DNA of 54,464 bases from Desulfuromonadales bacterium (GTDB lineage: Bacteria; Desulfobacterota; Desulfuromonadia; Geobacterales; Pseudopelobacteraceae): assembly GCA_013349405.1 (NCBI GenBank), contig DUZS01000025.1, positions 1-54,464 of the forward strand. Direction: 5' to 3'. Below the pieces are notes generated by a model, which was not told the origin of the DNA, searched no databases, and saw only the letters and a program-made list of their open reading frames with translations. Every line of letters begins with the position of its first letter. Position 1 is the first letter of the stretch. Made by a program: the position numbers and the translations under genes. Below are positions 1 to 9,891 of this stretch, piece after piece.

Positions 1-152
1 TCGATCCGAACGCATGCCTGATTGTTTCGAGTGGGTATTCAAATGATCCGATAATGTCAGACTACCGTTCCCATGGATTTGCCGGTGCTATTGCAAAGCC
101 TTACCGGGTCAGTGATCTTGAACGGTTACTTCGCTCGTCACTGCATTATTGA
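1..152 (+). CDS. C-terminal end of a response-regulator receiver domain (partial, 5' end outside window)
   Basis: Reading from base 3 there is an open frame of 49 codons ending in TGA at 150-152. It encodes a receiver-domain ending: a beta-4-like segment LIVSSGYSNDP, then GFAGAIAKPYRVSDLERLL. The KP(Y/F) pair is the conserved Lys-Pro of CheY-like domains, followed by the last helix. SSGYSNDP near the C terminus is common in receivers at the end of hybrid histidine kinases, so the full gene may be one, but only the tail is visible. It converges on the transglutaminase gene and the two stop regions overlap by 7 bases. Confidence 0.75.
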   Translation, partial: DPNACLIVSSGYSNDPIMSDYRSHGFAGAIAKPYRVSDLERLLRSSLHY

Positions 153-2065
153 ACCGACCCTAATGCCTCAAGAATCTGCCGTAAGCGCCGATACTCATCA
201 TCTCTCAGGCGCCGGTCGTGATAGACGGCACCAGCATAGACGCCGACAAAGTCGGATACATACTCATTATCCGCAGCTGCAGCCAACTCAAACAATCCGA
301 AGTTCCCCTCCGCTGTTGAAATAGTGAATTTCCGTTCAACAATGCGCAAAAAACTTCGCAGGATACGTTCTTCCCGGGGACGGAAGAGTGAAGACCGTTT
401 GACAGCACACAGGATGCCGGCAAGCAGCAGAATAGCGGCACCATAGGGTAGTAAACGGCGTATTATGGTTGCCGGATTAATCGTCTGTACCAGCGAACTG
501 ACCCTGCTGACAGCGTTCATCTGCTGCTCGAAGTCGTAGGTTATAACCAGCCGGTTCCACAGGTGGTTGAACGAGTCGAATGCCAACTTTGCCTGCAGCA
601 TGAGGCTCCGCGATTTTTTATCTGTCCAGACTTCTCCGGCATTTGCGGCAAAACTGCTCGGATCAATTCTCACCCACCCGCTCCCGTCAATATATGCTTC
701 CACCCAGACGTGGGCTTTATCTTCCGTAACAATATAATAGCCGCCCATCTCGTTATATTCGCCACCGAGATACCCGCCGACCAGGCGGCACGGCACCCCG
801 GCAAGGCGCAGCAACATCGCAAATGATGAGGCAAAAAACTCGCAGTGACCCTGCTTTTTATCAAAGAGAAACTGCACCAGAGCGGTGTCACCGGTTGCCA
901 GCTCTTTTGTTGAGTAGCGATAGTTTCCGTTTCTGAAAAAGATCTCAAGCAACTCAACTTTAGCGCGATCGTCTTTTCCCGACTGTGTGATTTTTCCGGC
1001 AAGTGCCTCTACCCGATCAGGAATGTACTCCGGCAGTTGCAGGTAAAAGTTCTTATTGATTGGATTCCGTTGCGCGATTACGCCGTTTATCTGAGACTCA
1101 GCGGTATAACTCAGACGCTTACCGGTGGTTCTCGATAGTTCAAACACGCCATCCGGCGACTGCACCATGCGCTGCTGAGTAAGAGCCGTTGGTCGATCAA
1201 GCGCGAGTAAAGTTCGGCGACCTGCCGATGGTTCCTGATAAATAATCTGCCTGACCGGTTGGCCGGCAGCAACTGTCAGTTCGGTTGGAATCTGACTTGA
1301 GCGGGTCCATTTATTGCCGTCGGTACGGTTGAATACCGTGCCGCGCCAATACAGCTGCGGCTGAGGCTGACGAATCATTTCTGCCCGAAAAGCGAGCGCG
1401 TGAGATTCGGTTATACTGCTTTGACTGCCAGGCTGCACAACATCTGAATAACCGGAGGCACGGGAAGCCGGCGGTGTAAGAAAATCCCAGAGCGGCAACT
1501 GGGTACGCGGCATGATCGGAAAGAACAACAGCAGCAGCGGCACCGCCAGGAGCGGTATTAGTATGCCTGCGAAAAGAATTCTTTTCAGGTCTGCTTTTGT
1601 TACCGTCATTGCACGGTCCTGATCATGAAATGTCAGCAGTACGAGGGCGAGTGCCACCATAAAAAGGAGTATTCCAAGGTAGATCAAAAAGAGAGGACTG
1701 AGATCAAAAAGCGAAGAAGAGGCAAGGCAGAACAGGGAAAGGGCATATATCTGCAGGCTATACCGGACCGTTTTTTCACCGCTGAGCCGTACGGCAAGCA
1801 TAATTGCCAGCACACTGACGACCGGTTCGGCAGGATTGCTGCGACTGAACTGCACTGCGTAATAAACAAAAACCGGAACAATGGCAGCATTCTGCATCCA
1901 CGGCTTCAGCGGCCAGATCCCCCTCCGCTCCTGCCAGAGTCCTGACAGTATTCCGCACGCCAGAACAATCCGGGGAAAGGATGACAGCCAGGGCAGGAGC
2001 GGCAGCATGCCGCAGCAACCGATGGCATATGTTACTATGACGGCCAGCTTTCTAATCGATATCAT
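146..2065 (-). CDS. TgpA-like membrane transglutaminase-domain protein (DUF3488 + transglutaminase core)
   Basis: A 639-residue protein. The first ~190 residues hold several hydrophobic segments (DUF3488/TgpA N-terminal type), then a periplasmic transglutaminase-like domain. The papain-like triad is visible as Cys in GHCEFFA (about 408), His in AHVWVEAY (about 452) and Asp in IDPS (about 467). Another membrane segment (AAILLLAGILCAV) and a cytoplasmic tail follow. TgpA-family proteins commonly sit with DUF58 and MoxR genes, as here; the substrate is generally unknown. The start overlaps the end of the DUF58 gene by 14 bases, so the two are probably translationally coupled. Confidence 0.9.
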   Translation of the reverse strand: MISIRKLAVIVTYAIGCCGMLPLLPWLSSFPRIVLACGILSGLWQERRGIWPLKPWMQNAAIVPVFVYYAVQFSRSNPAEPVVSVLAIMLAVRLSGEKTVRYSLQIYALSLFCLASSSLFDLSPLFLIYLGILLFMVALALVLLTFHDQDRAMTVTKADLKRILFAGILIPLLAVPLLLLFFPIMPRTQLPLWDFLTPPASRASGYSDVVQPGSQSSITESHALAFRAEMIRQPQPQLYWRGTVFNRTDGNKWTRSSQIPTELTVAAGQPVRQIIYQEPSAGRRTLLALDRPTALTQQRMVQSPDGVFELSRTTGKRLSYTAESQINGVIAQRNPINKNFYLQLPEYIPDRVEALAGKITQSGKDDRAKVELLEIFFRNGNYRYSTKELATGDTALVQFLFDKKQGHCEFFASSFAMLLRLAGVPCRLVGGYLGGEYNEMGGYYIVTEDKAHVWVEAYIDGSGWVRIDPSSFAANAGEVWTDKKSRSLMLQAKLAFDSFNHLWNRLVITYDFEQQMNAVSRVSSLVQTINPATIIRRLLPYGAAILLLAGILCAVKRSSLFRPREERILRSFLRIVERKFTISTAEGNFGLFELAAAADNEYVSDFVGVYAGAVYHDRRLRDDEYRRLRQILEALGSVQ

Positions 2066-3005
2066 ATACCGCCAACTCTTTCAGCAGCTGCAGGCCGTGC
2101 TGTTTACCGGTCCCGGCAGCAAAGACCCGCCCCTTGAGAATCATCCCGACCGGTCGCTCCCGCACCCACCGCTGTACCAGCCAGGCGGCACGGGACAATC
2201 TCTCCTCAATTCCCTGCCCTGAAATGAGATCCAGATTAATGACCAATGGTGCGGCCACACTACGACCAAACCCTTTGACCAGAAAATCGGGACTGCGGGC
2301 AGAATGTTTCCAGTGAATCATGCGGAGCGGTTCAGAACCGGAATAGGGATAAATTCGCTCCAGCTCGCCGTTCATCCCCCGTTCCCGCCGTAAACCGGCA
2401 CCTGCAGCCGGGGATTCATCGCCACTGCCGCCCAGCAATGTGGCAATGGGAGAGGGAAAGACGGTCACGCTGTCAGCACTATCAAAACTCCAGTACCGTC
2501 TGAAAAATCCGACCGGATACGGTGAGCTGATGGTGATTCTGCCAACCGGCACCGCTCCCCTCCGGCTAAACGTGAGTAAGATCGTATCACTGCATGTTGT
2601 GTTAGTGGGTAAGACGGGGAACATAAGGGCTTGGCCGCTCTGGTACTCAAGTGAAATCAGGAAGGAGGGGAGAAACCGTTTGGAGTTTTCCACCGACAGC
2701 CGGAATGGGGCCGGTATCCCGGCATATATTTCCTCCGGAGGGTGGAGATCGGGAATTAATTTCTTGATGTTATACATGCCGGCCAGGCCGGTTACCGACA
2801 TAAATGCCAGTAATCCGGAGACAACCAGGAAGAGCAGATTATTACCGGTGTTGACCGCAGCAAAACCGATCAGGAGCGTGACAAGAACATAGAGCGCACC
2901 AGCTTTGCTGATCTTCAGGCCAAAGGCAACGCTCTGCCGGCGATGATCGTTAGTCGGTAAAATTCTGAATTCCTCCACTCGCCAAACCGTTACGTGTGAA
3001 TTCAA
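2052..3005 (-). CDS. DUF58 domain protein
   Basis: A 317-residue protein with two adjacent hydrophobic segments near residues 35-80, then a soluble region ending in the DUF58 domain. The DUF58 hallmark is visible as RIYPYSGSEPLRMIHWKHSARS (conserved Y..GD/SE.R.IHWK.SAR core) around residues 215-240. DUF58 proteins pair with MoxR AAA+ ATPases and often with transglutaminase-like proteins, which is the arrangement here. Molecular function is not established for most members. The N-terminal ~20 residues are uncertain because a later start is possible. Confidence 0.88.
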   Translation of the reverse strand: MNSHVTVWRVEEFRILPTNDHRRQSVAFGLKISKAGALYVLVTLLIGFAAVNTGNNLLFLVVSGLLAFMSVTGLAGMYNIKKLIPDLHPPEEIYAGIPAPFRLSVENSKRFLPSFLISLEYQSGQALMFPVLPTNTTCSDTILLTFSRRGAVPVGRITISSPYPVGFFRRYWSFDSADSVTVFPSPIATLLGGSGDESPAAGAGLRRERGMNGELERIYPYSGSEPLRMIHWKHSARSPDFLVKGFGRSVAAPLVINLDLISGQGIEERLSRAAWLVQRWVRERPVGMILKGRVFAAGTGKQHGLQLLKELAVYDID

Positions 3006-3056
3006 TTTTAATGCAGGCGGTACCGCCCGGAAGGTTATCTGTACTCCCGTACCTGA

Positions 3057-3521
3057 TCAAAAACGCAGTTTCTTACGGTCATATGTATGTGAGGTTTCTT
3101 TTACTTTCATTTCACGGGCAAAATCATGGAACAGGTTCCAGTAGGTGTCGTCAAGGGTCAGATTAGCCCAGAAATCAGAGCTCTCGGAGCATTTAACGGT
3201 ATAATACCCGAACATGTAGTGGGCAAGTTCCGGGCGAATGAGCCCGGAATTGGTCATTAATGCGACTTCTTCCAGCAGACCGATGAAATCACGCTTGTCC
3301 TGGGCGTTGACTTCGGCCAGACGCGGATCGTTGGCAAACATCAGCGCACAAATTTCCTTGAAGATGGGGTTTTCCTTCAAGCGCCGACGCAGCAGAGTAA
3401 AATGCTCAACCCGTTTCTGCGCTCCCTGACGCCGGTATTCGAGCAGACCGTTGGCAAAGGCGATAATAGTAATCAGACCGCCTATAATTATTGAAAAATC
3501 TTTGAGTGCCGTTATCATCAT
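3057..3521 (-). CDS. Hypothetical protein with one N-terminal membrane anchor
   Basis: A 154-residue protein I do not recognise. Residues ~8-26 (FSIIIGGLITIIAFANGLL) form one membrane segment, followed by a basic stretch (YRRQGAQKRVEHFTLLRRRLK) and a mostly helical soluble domain rich in Phe and Trp. It lies between moxR (51-base gap) and the DUF58 gene (51-base gap) on the same strand, so it is probably in the same transcript. The size and layout resemble small anchored DUF4760-type proteins, but I cannot confirm this. Confidence 0.7.
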   Translation of the reverse strand: MMITALKDFSIIIGGLITIIAFANGLLEYRRQGAQKRVEHFTLLRRRLKENPIFKEICALMFANDPRLAEVNAQDKRDFIGLLEEVALMTNSGLIRPELAHYMFGYYTVKCSESSDFWANLTLDDTYWNLFHDFAREMKVKETSHTYDRKKLRF

Positions 3522-3571
3522 GCCGTGCGCTCCTTACCTTGGATATCCCGACTTACTGTAATAGTAGTGAT

Positions 3572-4513
3572 TTAGGCCAAAGGCACCGCTATGCCGGCGA
3601 CGATCGTCCGTATCACCCCGCCTCGGTCACCGGCCGTCATCTCACTCCGCATGCCGAGGCGATGGGCACAGACCGAAACCGCTATGTCCTTGACATCTTC
3701 AGGTGCGACATAATCGCGCCCCGCCAGAAAAGCCGCCGCTTTGGCCGCCTGGGCAAGATTTATGGCCGCCCGGGTTGATAGACCGGTCAGAATGAGATTG
3801 TGCGCTCTGGTTGCCAAGACCAGGCTATGTATGTAGGTAAGAACCTTTTCGGAGAGATAAACCTCATGTACCGCACGTTTCGCCGCCAGAATTTCAGCGG
3901 ATGACACCAGAGGGACCATGCCGGCCATCCGTTCGCGAATACCGCCAGCGGCGATAATTTCCCGCTCAAGCGCTTCCGGCGGGTAACCGATGCCGGTACA
4001 GATAAGGAAACGGTCAAGCTGCGATTCCGGCAGCAGGAAAGTACCGCTCTGGTCAGCCGGGTTCTGGGTTGCAAAAACCATGAAGGGGTCAGGCAGTGGG
4101 TGCGTCACCCCTTCAATCGTTACCCGCCGCTCCTCCATCGCTTCGAGCATGGCACTCTGCGTGCGCGGCATGGCACGGTTGATCTCGTCAAGCAACACGA
4201 TATTGTTGAAAATCGGCCCGGGCTGAAAACTGAAATGCCCCGCTTCGCGGTTAAAGATCGAGAGCCCGGTGATATCGGAAGGGAGGAGATCACTGGTGCA
4301 TTGCACCCTGCCGAAGGAAAGACCGGTAACCCCGGCAAGCGCCAGAGCTACCGTCGTTTTGCCGAGACCGGGCAGATCTTCAACAAGAATATGCCCTCCA
4401 ACAAGCAGGGCAATGGTTGACAGACGCAGAACTTCCTCTTTCCCCTGCAGATATTCGCTTGACAATGTTTGAAAAACGTTCGTAAACGCGTGAGGTTGGA
4501 CAGATTGAGCCAC
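3572..4513 (-). CDS. MoxR-family AAA+ ATPase
   Basis: About 313 residues. Walker A is LPGLGKTTVALALAG, Walker B is IVLLDEINRA, and sensor 1 is FMVFATQNP, followed by the characteristic LLPESQLDRF. These are typical of the MoxR/RavA branch of AAA+ ATPases, thought to act as chaperone-like activators of partner proteins. I favour the GTG start at 4513, preceded by GAGGTG; a TTG at 4525 in frame is the alternative. It heads a MoxR - small membrane protein - DUF58 - transglutaminase run. A hairpin terminator upstream separates it from the pyr/car/greA transcript. Confidence 0.92.
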   Translation of the reverse strand: MAQSVQPHAFTNVFQTLSSEYLQGKEEVLRLSTIALLVGGHILVEDLPGLGKTTVALALAGVTGLSFGRVQCTSDLLPSDITGLSIFNREAGHFSFQPGPIFNNIVLLDEINRAMPRTQSAMLEAMEERRVTIEGVTHPLPDPFMVFATQNPADQSGTFLLPESQLDRFLICTGIGYPPEALEREIIAAGGIRERMAGMVPLVSSAEILAAKRAVHEVYLSEKVLTYIHSLVLATRAHNLILTGLSTRAAINLAQAAKAAAFLAGRDYVAPEDVKDIAVSVCAHRLGMRSEMTAGDRGGVIRTIVAGIAVPLA

Positions 4514-4542
4514 ATGGCACCTCAATAACGAAAATATGACGT

Positions 4543-4582
4543 AAAAACAGACCGACCCCCAGGTGAAAAAACCATGGGGGTC
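4543..4582 (-). terminator. Rho-independent terminator after the carB-greA-DUF1858 genes
   Basis: On the minus strand the inverted repeat GACCCCCA ... TGGGGGTC (arms 4575-4582 and 4554-4561, loop about 13 bases) is followed, after a few bases, by five T residues (4547-4543). It lies just downstream of the DUF1858 stop and upstream of moxR, a logical transcript boundary. The U-tract is offset from the stem, so strength is uncertain. Confidence 0.6.
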
Positions 4583-4607
4583 GTAGACAACAGAAGTGGG
4601 TAAGCGA

Positions 4608-4808
4608 TTAGCCGAGCGCAGCGTTCAAATCGGCCAGCAGCGTCTCAACATCAAGACCGTGTGCCCGAGCACCCTGCTCAAGGCTTTCATTCTGCGCTCC
4701 CATACATCCGACACAGCCAAGGTTGTGCTTCTGAAGCACCTTGACAGATTCGGGATAGGTACGCATCAGTTCAAAAAATGTCATCTCTTTGGAAATATTT
4801 GCGGCCAT
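4608..4808 (-). CDS. DUF1858 small disulfide/CxxC protein
   Basis: A 66-residue protein with the DUF1858 pattern: a helical start (MTFFELMRTYPESVKVLQKHNLG), then CVGCMGAQNESLEQGARAHGLDVETLLADLN. The CxxC pair can bind metal or be redox active, but the role of the family is unknown. It follows greA closely (32 bases) on the same strand and is followed by a terminator, so it is probably the last gene of the pyr/car/greA transcript. Confidence 0.88.
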   Translation of the reverse strand: MAANISKEMTFFELMRTYPESVKVLQKHNLGCVGCMGAQNESLEQGARAHGLDVETLLADLNAALG

Positions 4809-4840
4809 GGTGTATACTCCTTGAAAGTAGCGGATGTCCG

Positions 4841-5317
4841 CTACTCGTACTTGATATCAATTATTTCATACTCTTTTTTACCTGACGGCACAATGACTCT
4901 GACTGAGTCATCGAGTTTGTGGCCAATCAGCGCTTTCCCGACCGGTGATGTGCAGGAAATCTTACCCAGTTTAATGTCAGCTTCATCTTCACCGACAATT
5001 TTATAGGTAACTTCTTCTTCCGATGCGGTGTCGTACACAGTCACCGTACAGCCAAAGACAACTTTATCCGGTTTCAAGCCTGACAGATCGACAACGTGGG
5101 CGCGAGCCAGTTTACCGTTGATCTCCTGTATGCGCCCTTCAATAAAACCCTGACGGTTCTTGGCCGCATCATATTCGGCATTTTCGGAAAGATCGCCATG
5201 AGCGCGGGCTTCCGCGATATCCTGAATGACCTTGGGGCGTTCTTCACGAATCAGCCGCTTCAGCTCTTCCTGTAACGCTTCAAAGCTCTCTTTTGTTAAT
5301 GGAATGGAATGGGACAT
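4841..5317 (-). CDS. greA: Transcription elongation factor GreA
   Basis: A 158-residue protein, the standard GreA length. It opens with the N-terminal coiled coil (SHSIPLTKESFEALQEELKRLIREERPKVIQDIAEARAHGDLSENAEYDAAK), whose DLSENAEY acidic tip is the GreA signature that stimulates transcript cleavage in backtracked RNA polymerase. The C-terminal FKBP-like domain ends in GKISCTSPVGKALIGHKLDD. It starts 18 bases downstream of carB, matching the carB-greA neighbourhood I would expect in Geobacter-like genomes. Confidence 0.97.
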   Translation of the reverse strand: MSHSIPLTKESFEALQEELKRLIREERPKVIQDIAEARAHGDLSENAEYDAAKNRQGFIEGRIQEINGKLARAHVVDLSGLKPDKVVFGCTVTVYDTASEEEVTYKIVGEDEADIKLGKISCTSPVGKALIGHKLDDSVRVIVPSGKKEYEIIDIKYE

Positions 5318-5335
5318 CGAGTAATCTGCTCCTGT

Positions 5336-8300
5336 TTATAATAGATAATCCTGAATCGGTTTGACCGTCAACTCCTGCTTCTGCAACGAAATAATACTGT
5401 CAGCAACCGCTTTTGCACCGGCAACTGTTGTATAATACGCGAGATTATGCATCAACGCCTCGCGCCGGATAGAGAACGAATCTGCCACCGCCTGAGCACC
5501 CTGAGTAGTGTTCAGCACCAGTTGCACGTCGCCATTCTTGATGGCATCAACGATATGCGGACGTCCCTCAAGCACCTTGTTGACGCGGCGCACCGGAATG
5601 CCCTTGTCTTCCAGATACTGGGCTGTGCCGCCGGTGGCCAGAATACCGAATCCGGCTTTATACAGTTTTTCAGCAGCGCTGACAACATGTTTTTTGTCAG
5701 CATCACGCACACTGATAAAGACATTCCCGGACAACGGCAGCTTTACATTCGCACCCAGCTGTGATTTAGCAAACGCCTCGGCGAAAGTTTCACCGATTCC
5801 CATAACCTCACCGGTCGACTTCATCTCCGGCCCCAGCAAGGTATCAACGCCGGGGAATTTGACAAATGGGAAGACCGCTTCTTTGACTGAAATGTGCTTC
5901 GGAATAATATCATTGACTATTCCCAGCTCTTTAAGGGTTTTTCCGGCCATGACGCGGGCGGCGATTTTAGCAAGCGGGCGTCCGGTCGCCTTGGAAACAA
6001 ACGGTGAGGTGCGTGAGGCACGGGGATTGACCTCCAGGATATAGACGGTTGAACCTTTGACTGCGTACTGGACGTTCATCAAGCCTTTGACATTCAACTC
6101 CAGCGCCATCAGTACCGTCTGGCGGCGGATTTCCGCTACGATATCCTGGCTGATCGAATACGGCGGCAGACTGCAGGCCGAATCACCCGAATGTATGCCA
6201 GCCTCCTCGATATGCTCCATGATGCCGCCGATCACGACGTCAACTCCGTCACAGAGCGCATCAACGTCAATCTCAATAGCTTCATCGAGGAAACTGTCAA
6301 TCAGAATAGGGTGTTCCGGAGAAACCAGTACGGCGGTTTTCATATAGCGCTGCAGATTTTCCGAGTCATAGACAATCTCCATAGCGCGGCCGCCGAGAAC
6401 ATATGAGGGGCGCACAACCACCGGATAGCCGATGCGGGCAACAACCGCTTCCGCTTCCTCAAAAGAACGGGCCGTGCCGTTCTCCGGTTGGAGGAGTTTC
6501 AGTTTGTGCAGCATTTCCTGAAAACGCTCACGATCTTCAGCACGGTCAATCGCGTCCGGTGACGTCCCGATAATCGGCACTCCGGCCTTTTCAAGGGCAA
6601 CTGCCAGTTTAAGTGGTGTTTGCCCCCCGAACTGGACGATCACGCCAACCGGTTTTTCAACGGCAACGATTTCCAGAACATCTTCCAGGGTCAGCGGTTC
6701 GAAATAGAGGCGATCAGAGGTATCATAGTCCGTTGAAACCGTTTCCGGATTACAGTTGACCATAATGGTTTCGTAGCCGTCTTCAGCGAGCGCAAACGCA
6801 CCATGCACACAGCAGTAATCAAACTCGATTCCCTGTCCGATCCGGTTCGGCCCGCCGCCAAGGATCATGATTTTTTTCCGGTCGGTCGGCGCCGCCTCGC
6901 ACTCCTCCTCGTAGGTAGAGTACATGTACGGAGTGTAGGCAACAAACTCGGCGGCACAGGTGTCAACCCGCTTGTACACGGGACGCACATTCAATGACCA
7001 GCGCAGTTCGCGCACGGCATCTTCACTTGTCTGCCAGAGTTTCGAGAGAAATTTATCGGAAAAACCCATTTGTTTAGCTTCGCGCAAAACGTGTCTGAAA
7101 TCTACTCCCCCTCCCCTGGCGGGAGGGGGTTGGGGGGTGGGGGAAGCAGCATCGCGAGGTATTGTACCTTCACCCCCACCCTGGCCCTCCCCCGTCAAGG
7201 GGGAGGGGAAAAAGGCAGCCAGGCCCTTCAGCTCATCTTCTTTTTCAATAATCTGCCTTATATTATGCAGAAACCAGGGATCAATAGCAGTATGCTTCTG
7301 AACTTCAGCAACAGACATACCGCTGCGCAGGGCATCACCGATATACCAGAGCCGGTCGGCATTCGGCACACGCAGTTTCTCCAGCAGCAGTTGCTGTTCC
7401 TTACCGGTCAGCGCCCGCCGCGTTTCGCTGCCGAGTTCGAACATCCGGGAGTCGAAGCCGCTCACGCCTATTTCAAGGGACCTGATCGCCTTCTGAAATG
7501 ATTCCTTGAAGGTTCGGCCGATTGACATGACTTCACCAACAGACTTCATCTGCGTCGTCAGTGTTGCGTCTGCAGCCGGAAACTTCTCAAAGGTGAAGCG
7601 GGGGATCTTGGTGACAACATAGTCAATGCTCGGCTCGAAGCAGGCCGGCGTTTCGCGGGTGATGTCATTGGTGACTTCATCAAGGGTATAGCCGACCGCC
7701 AGTTTGGCCGCTATTTTAGCAATCGGAAAGCCGGTTGCTTTTGACGCCAGTGCTGATGACCGCGATACGCGGGGATTCATCTCGATGACAACGAGACGGC
7801 CATCACGGGGGTTAATGCCGAACTGAATATTGGAACCACCGGTATCAACGCCTATTTCACGAATAATTTTCAACGACGCATCGCGGAGGATCTGGTACTC
7901 CTTGTCGGTCAACGTCTGTGCAGGAGCAATGGTGATCGAATCACCGGTATGCACCCCCATCGGATCGAAGTTTTCAATCGAGCAGATGATCACAACGTTA
8001 TCGGCGGTATCACGCATCACTTCCAGCTCATACTCTTTCCAGCCGATAACCGATTCCTCAATCAGGATTTCATCGGTAGGCGAGGCATCAATGCCGCCCA
8101 TCGCCATTTTTTCATACTCTTCGAGGTTATAGGCGATGCCGCCGCCGCTCCCTCCCAAAGTGAATGAAGGGCGGATGATGGCCGGGAAACCGATAGTTTT
8201 AATAACTTCCATGGCTTCAATATAATTATGAGCAAGTCCTGAATGGGGCACCGCCAGACCGATCTTTTCCATAGCTGCTTTGAAAAGAGTGCGATCCTCG

Positions 8301-8677
8301 GCTTTCTTGATGGCAGGAAGTTTAGCGCCAATCAGTTCTACACCGAATTTTTCCAGAATACCGGCTTCAGCAACAGACACGGCGGTATTCAGCGCCGTCT
8401 GGCCTCCCAAGGTCGGCAACAGGGCGTCAGGGCGCTCTTTCTCAATTATCTTGGCAAGAATTTCCGGCGTTACCGGTTCGATATAGGTGCGGTCGGCGAA
8501 GTCGGGGTCAGTCATGATGGTGGCCGGATTACTGTTCAGCAGCACTACTTCATACCCCTCTTCCTTCAAGGACTTGCACGCCTGAGTTCCGGAATAGTCA
8601 AATTCGCACGCCTGACCGATAACAATCGGGCCGGCGCCAATGATGAGAATCTTTTTGATGTCTGTTCTTTTCGGCAT
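5336..8677 (-). CDS. carB: Carbamoyl-phosphate synthase large subunit
   Basis: A 1113-residue protein with the duplicated ATP-grasp architecture. The first half starts [22 protein letters not shown] and the second [22 protein letters not shown]. The C-terminal MGS-type allosteric domain follows ([43 protein letters not shown]). It makes carbamoyl phosphate from bicarbonate, two ATP and glutamine-derived ammonia with CarA. It is about 30-40 residues longer than typical CarB because a proline/glycine-rich insert from a palindromic DNA repeat (7105-7208) sits in frame in the oligomerisation region between the halves. RBS AAGGAG lies just upstream. carA is about 9 kb away instead of adjacent. Confidence 0.97.
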   Translation of the reverse strand: MPKRTDIKKILIIGAGPIVIGQACEFDYSGTQACKSLKEEGYEVVLLNSNPATIMTDPDFADRTYIEPVTPEILAKIIEKERPDALLPTLGGQTALNTAVSVAEAGILEKFGVELIGAKLPAIKKAEDRTLFKAAMEKIGLAVPHSGLAHNYIEAMEVIKTIGFPAIIRPSFTLGGSGGGIAYNLEEYEKMAMGGIDASPTDEILIEESVIGWKEYELEVMRDTADNVVIICSIENFDPMGVHTGDSITIAPAQTLTDKEYQILRDASLKIIREIGVDTGGSNIQFGINPRDGRLVVIEMNPRVSRSSALASKATGFPIAKIAAKLAVGYTLDEVTNDITRETPACFEPSIDYVVTKIPRFTFEKFPAADATLTTQMKSVGEVMSIGRTFKESFQKAIRSLEIGVSGFDSRMFELGSETRRALTGKEQQLLLEKLRVPNADRLWYIGDALRSGMSVAEVQKHTAIDPWFLHNIRQIIEKEDELKGLAAFFPSPLTGEGQGGGEGTIPRDAASPTPQPPPARGGGVDFRHVLREAKQMGFSDKFLSKLWQTSEDAVRELRWSLNVRPVYKRVDTCAAEFVAYTPYMYSTYEEECEAAPTDRKKIMILGGGPNRIGQGIEFDYCCVHGAFALAEDGYETIMVNCNPETVSTDYDTSDRLYFEPLTLEDVLEIVAVEKPVGVIVQFGGQTPLKLAVALEKAGVPIIGTSPDAIDRAEDRERFQEMLHKLKLLQPENGTARSFEEAEAVVARIGYPVVVRPSYVLGGRAMEIVYDSENLQRYMKTAVLVSPEHPILIDSFLDEAIEIDVDALCDGVDVVIGGIMEHIEEAGIHSGDSACSLPPYSISQDIVAEIRRQTVLMALELNVKGLMNVQYAVKGSTVYILEVNPRASRTSPFVSKATGRPLAKIAARVMAGKTLKELGIVNDIIPKHISVKEAVFPFVKFPGVDTLLGPEMKSTGEVMGIGETFAEAFAKSQLGANVKLPLSGNVFISVRDADKKHVVSAAEKLYKAGFGILATGGTAQYLEDKGIPVRRVNKVLEGRPHIVDAIKNGDVQLVLNTTQGAQAVADSFSIRREALMHNLAYYTTVAGAKAVADSIISLQKQELTVKPIQDYLL
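7105..7208. repeat. GC-rich palindromic repeat inserted in frame within carB
   Basis: A 104-base element with C/G-homopolymer-rich ends that are imperfect inverted repeats: one side begins CTCCCCCTCCCCTGGCGGGA, and the other, read on the opposite strand, begins CCCCTCCCCCTTGACGGGGG. Each end is itself a hairpin. On the carB strand it is read as [13 protein letters not shown] and [13 protein letters not shown], peptides I associate with dispersed REP/MITE-like elements in proteobacteria. The length and lack of in-frame stops keep carB open. Confidence 0.85.
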
Positions 8678-8721
8678 TTTTTCTCCTTATGGGCAGGAAG
8701 CACGCTCCCGGTGTTGTTAAT

Positions 8722-9138
8722 TTATGCGAAACGTCTGACGACTATTGAAACAAATTCCTCCAAATCACCGATGCCATGCGTTGCAATATCATATACCTGA
8801 TTTAGATCCAGTTTAGCGTATTCATGAACGACAAGATTGCGGAACCCGACAGCGCTGATCAATTTTTCCTGTAAATCAACGGAAATGATATTCCGGCCGC
8901 GCAGTAGACAAAAGAAATCGTTCATGCTGCCGGCCATGCCATATCCTTCATCACTGACAATATGAGCGGCCATGTCAACACATCCCTGAATCGCCTGCAT
9001 GAGGTTGAACAGGACGATATCCTGGCTGTCTTCGTCAACCATAAACTCATCAATCGACGCAGAACGTTTTTCTTTTACCTTGTTGATGCATTTTTCAATA
9101 GTGGTCACTTTGGCCACCAGAATATTCCGGTCAACCAC
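8722..9138 (-). CDS. HepT-like HEPN ribonuclease toxin (DUF86)
   Basis: About 139 residues. The HEPN catalytic pattern RX4H is visible as RNLVVHEY near the C terminus, in the usual HepT/DUF86 context. I chose the GTG start at 9138 (reads MVDRNILVAKV) because GGAGGTGAG sits at the right distance and it aligns with the second HEPN protein here (MVDKALVFRKI); an ATG at 9153 is the alternative. It overlaps the end of the nucleotidyltransferase gene by 8 bases, the standard MntA-HepT coupling. In this family the toxin cleaves tRNA or mRNA and the partner adds AMP to block it. It ends 44 bases before carB. Confidence 0.87.
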   Translation of the reverse strand: MVDRNILVAKVTTIEKCINKVKEKRSASIDEFMVDEDSQDIVLFNLMQAIQGCVDMAAHIVSDEGYGMAGSMNDFFCLLRGRNIISVDLQEKLISAVGFRNLVVHEYAKLDLNQVYDIATHGIGDLEEFVSIVVRRFA

Positions 9139-9553
9139 GAGCCTCACCTCCATAACGACTGCGCAGCCTGTTCAGGCGCATATCAATGTAATAAGAAAAC
9201 TCGGCAATTAGCGGCAGTTTGTGACGCCTGAAACTTCGTAATACTTCTGGATCTTTATCATACACAACCTCTCCTTTTCCGAACACCTGGCCCAGCACAA
9301 CTTCACTGGCATCATTCATAACAAGCGGATGAATATCGAACCGCAACATCCTCTCCAATTCGGTGTAATAGGCCATTTTCAGGTCATAATAGGCAGAAGA
9401 AACAATTGCGCCGTCCAGGAGAAAGGCGATGTCGATATCGCTTCCCGGTCTTTCTTTACCGGTCGCACGGGAGCCGAAGAGATAGCAGGCCACGATCTCT
9501 GGGCGGGTTGCGCAATAGGTTGCGATACTGTTTTTCAGTTCTTCAGTGGGCAT
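9131..9553 (-). CDS. MntA-like nucleotidyltransferase antitoxin
   Basis: About 140 residues from ATG 9553 (MPTEELKNSIATYC); the frame stays open to 9697, but an earlier start would overlap the preceding gene and exceed normal family length. The minimal nucleotidyltransferase motif is intact: ACYLFGSRATGKERPGSDIDIAFLL, giving GSxxxG and DxD. In HEPN/MNT modules this protein adenylylates the HEPN toxin on a Tyr near RX4H. It precedes and overlaps the HEPN gene. It belongs to the accessory block between carA and carB. Confidence 0.87.
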   Translation of the reverse strand: MPTEELKNSIATYCATRPEIVACYLFGSRATGKERPGSDIDIAFLLDGAIVSSAYYDLKMAYYTELERMLRFDIHPLVMNDASEVVLGQVFGKGEVVYDKDPEVLRSFRRHKLPLIAEFSYYIDMRLNRLRSRYGGEARG

Positions 9554-9635
9554 GAGATGTGATATTTCCGTTAAATAGAGGTGCTTGCAGGAAACTTCCC
9601 TTTGCCCGAACTCTATTGTTCTGAGTTTGTCCAGA

Positions 9636-9881
9636 TTATACTGATTTGCTTCCAATACATTTTGCGTAGACATATTCCGGATCGAGGTCAACCCCACAAT
9701 CCCATTCTATTGTGTCGAATGATACTTGAACCCGTTTGAAAGCTTCATAGTCTTTAATGCGTTGAAATATGCCGAAATCCAGGATAGGCTTCATATCGAG
9801 AATACCTTTCTCGCCGTTGTCAAAAAAAATTGAAAGCACATAATTGTCACCTGGAACAACCGTTTTCACTGAAGGATACAT
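9636..9881 (-). CDS. DUF2442 protein, partner of DUF4160
   Basis: An 81-residue protein matching DUF2442: SVKTVVPGDNYVLSIFFDNGEKGILDMKPIL, with the ending IEWDCGVDLDPEYVYAKCIG that is typical of the family. DUF2442 is commonly found next to DUF4160, as here (10-base gap), and the pair is usually treated as a toxin-antitoxin-like module, although which protein is toxic is not settled. The genes are on the same strand as the surrounding operon. Confidence 0.85.
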   Translation of the reverse strand: MYPSVKTVVPGDNYVLSIFFDNGEKGILDMKPILDFGIFQRIKDYEAFKRVQVSFDTIEWDCGVDLDPEYVYAKCIGSKSV

Positions 9882-9891
9882 AGCTCACTCC

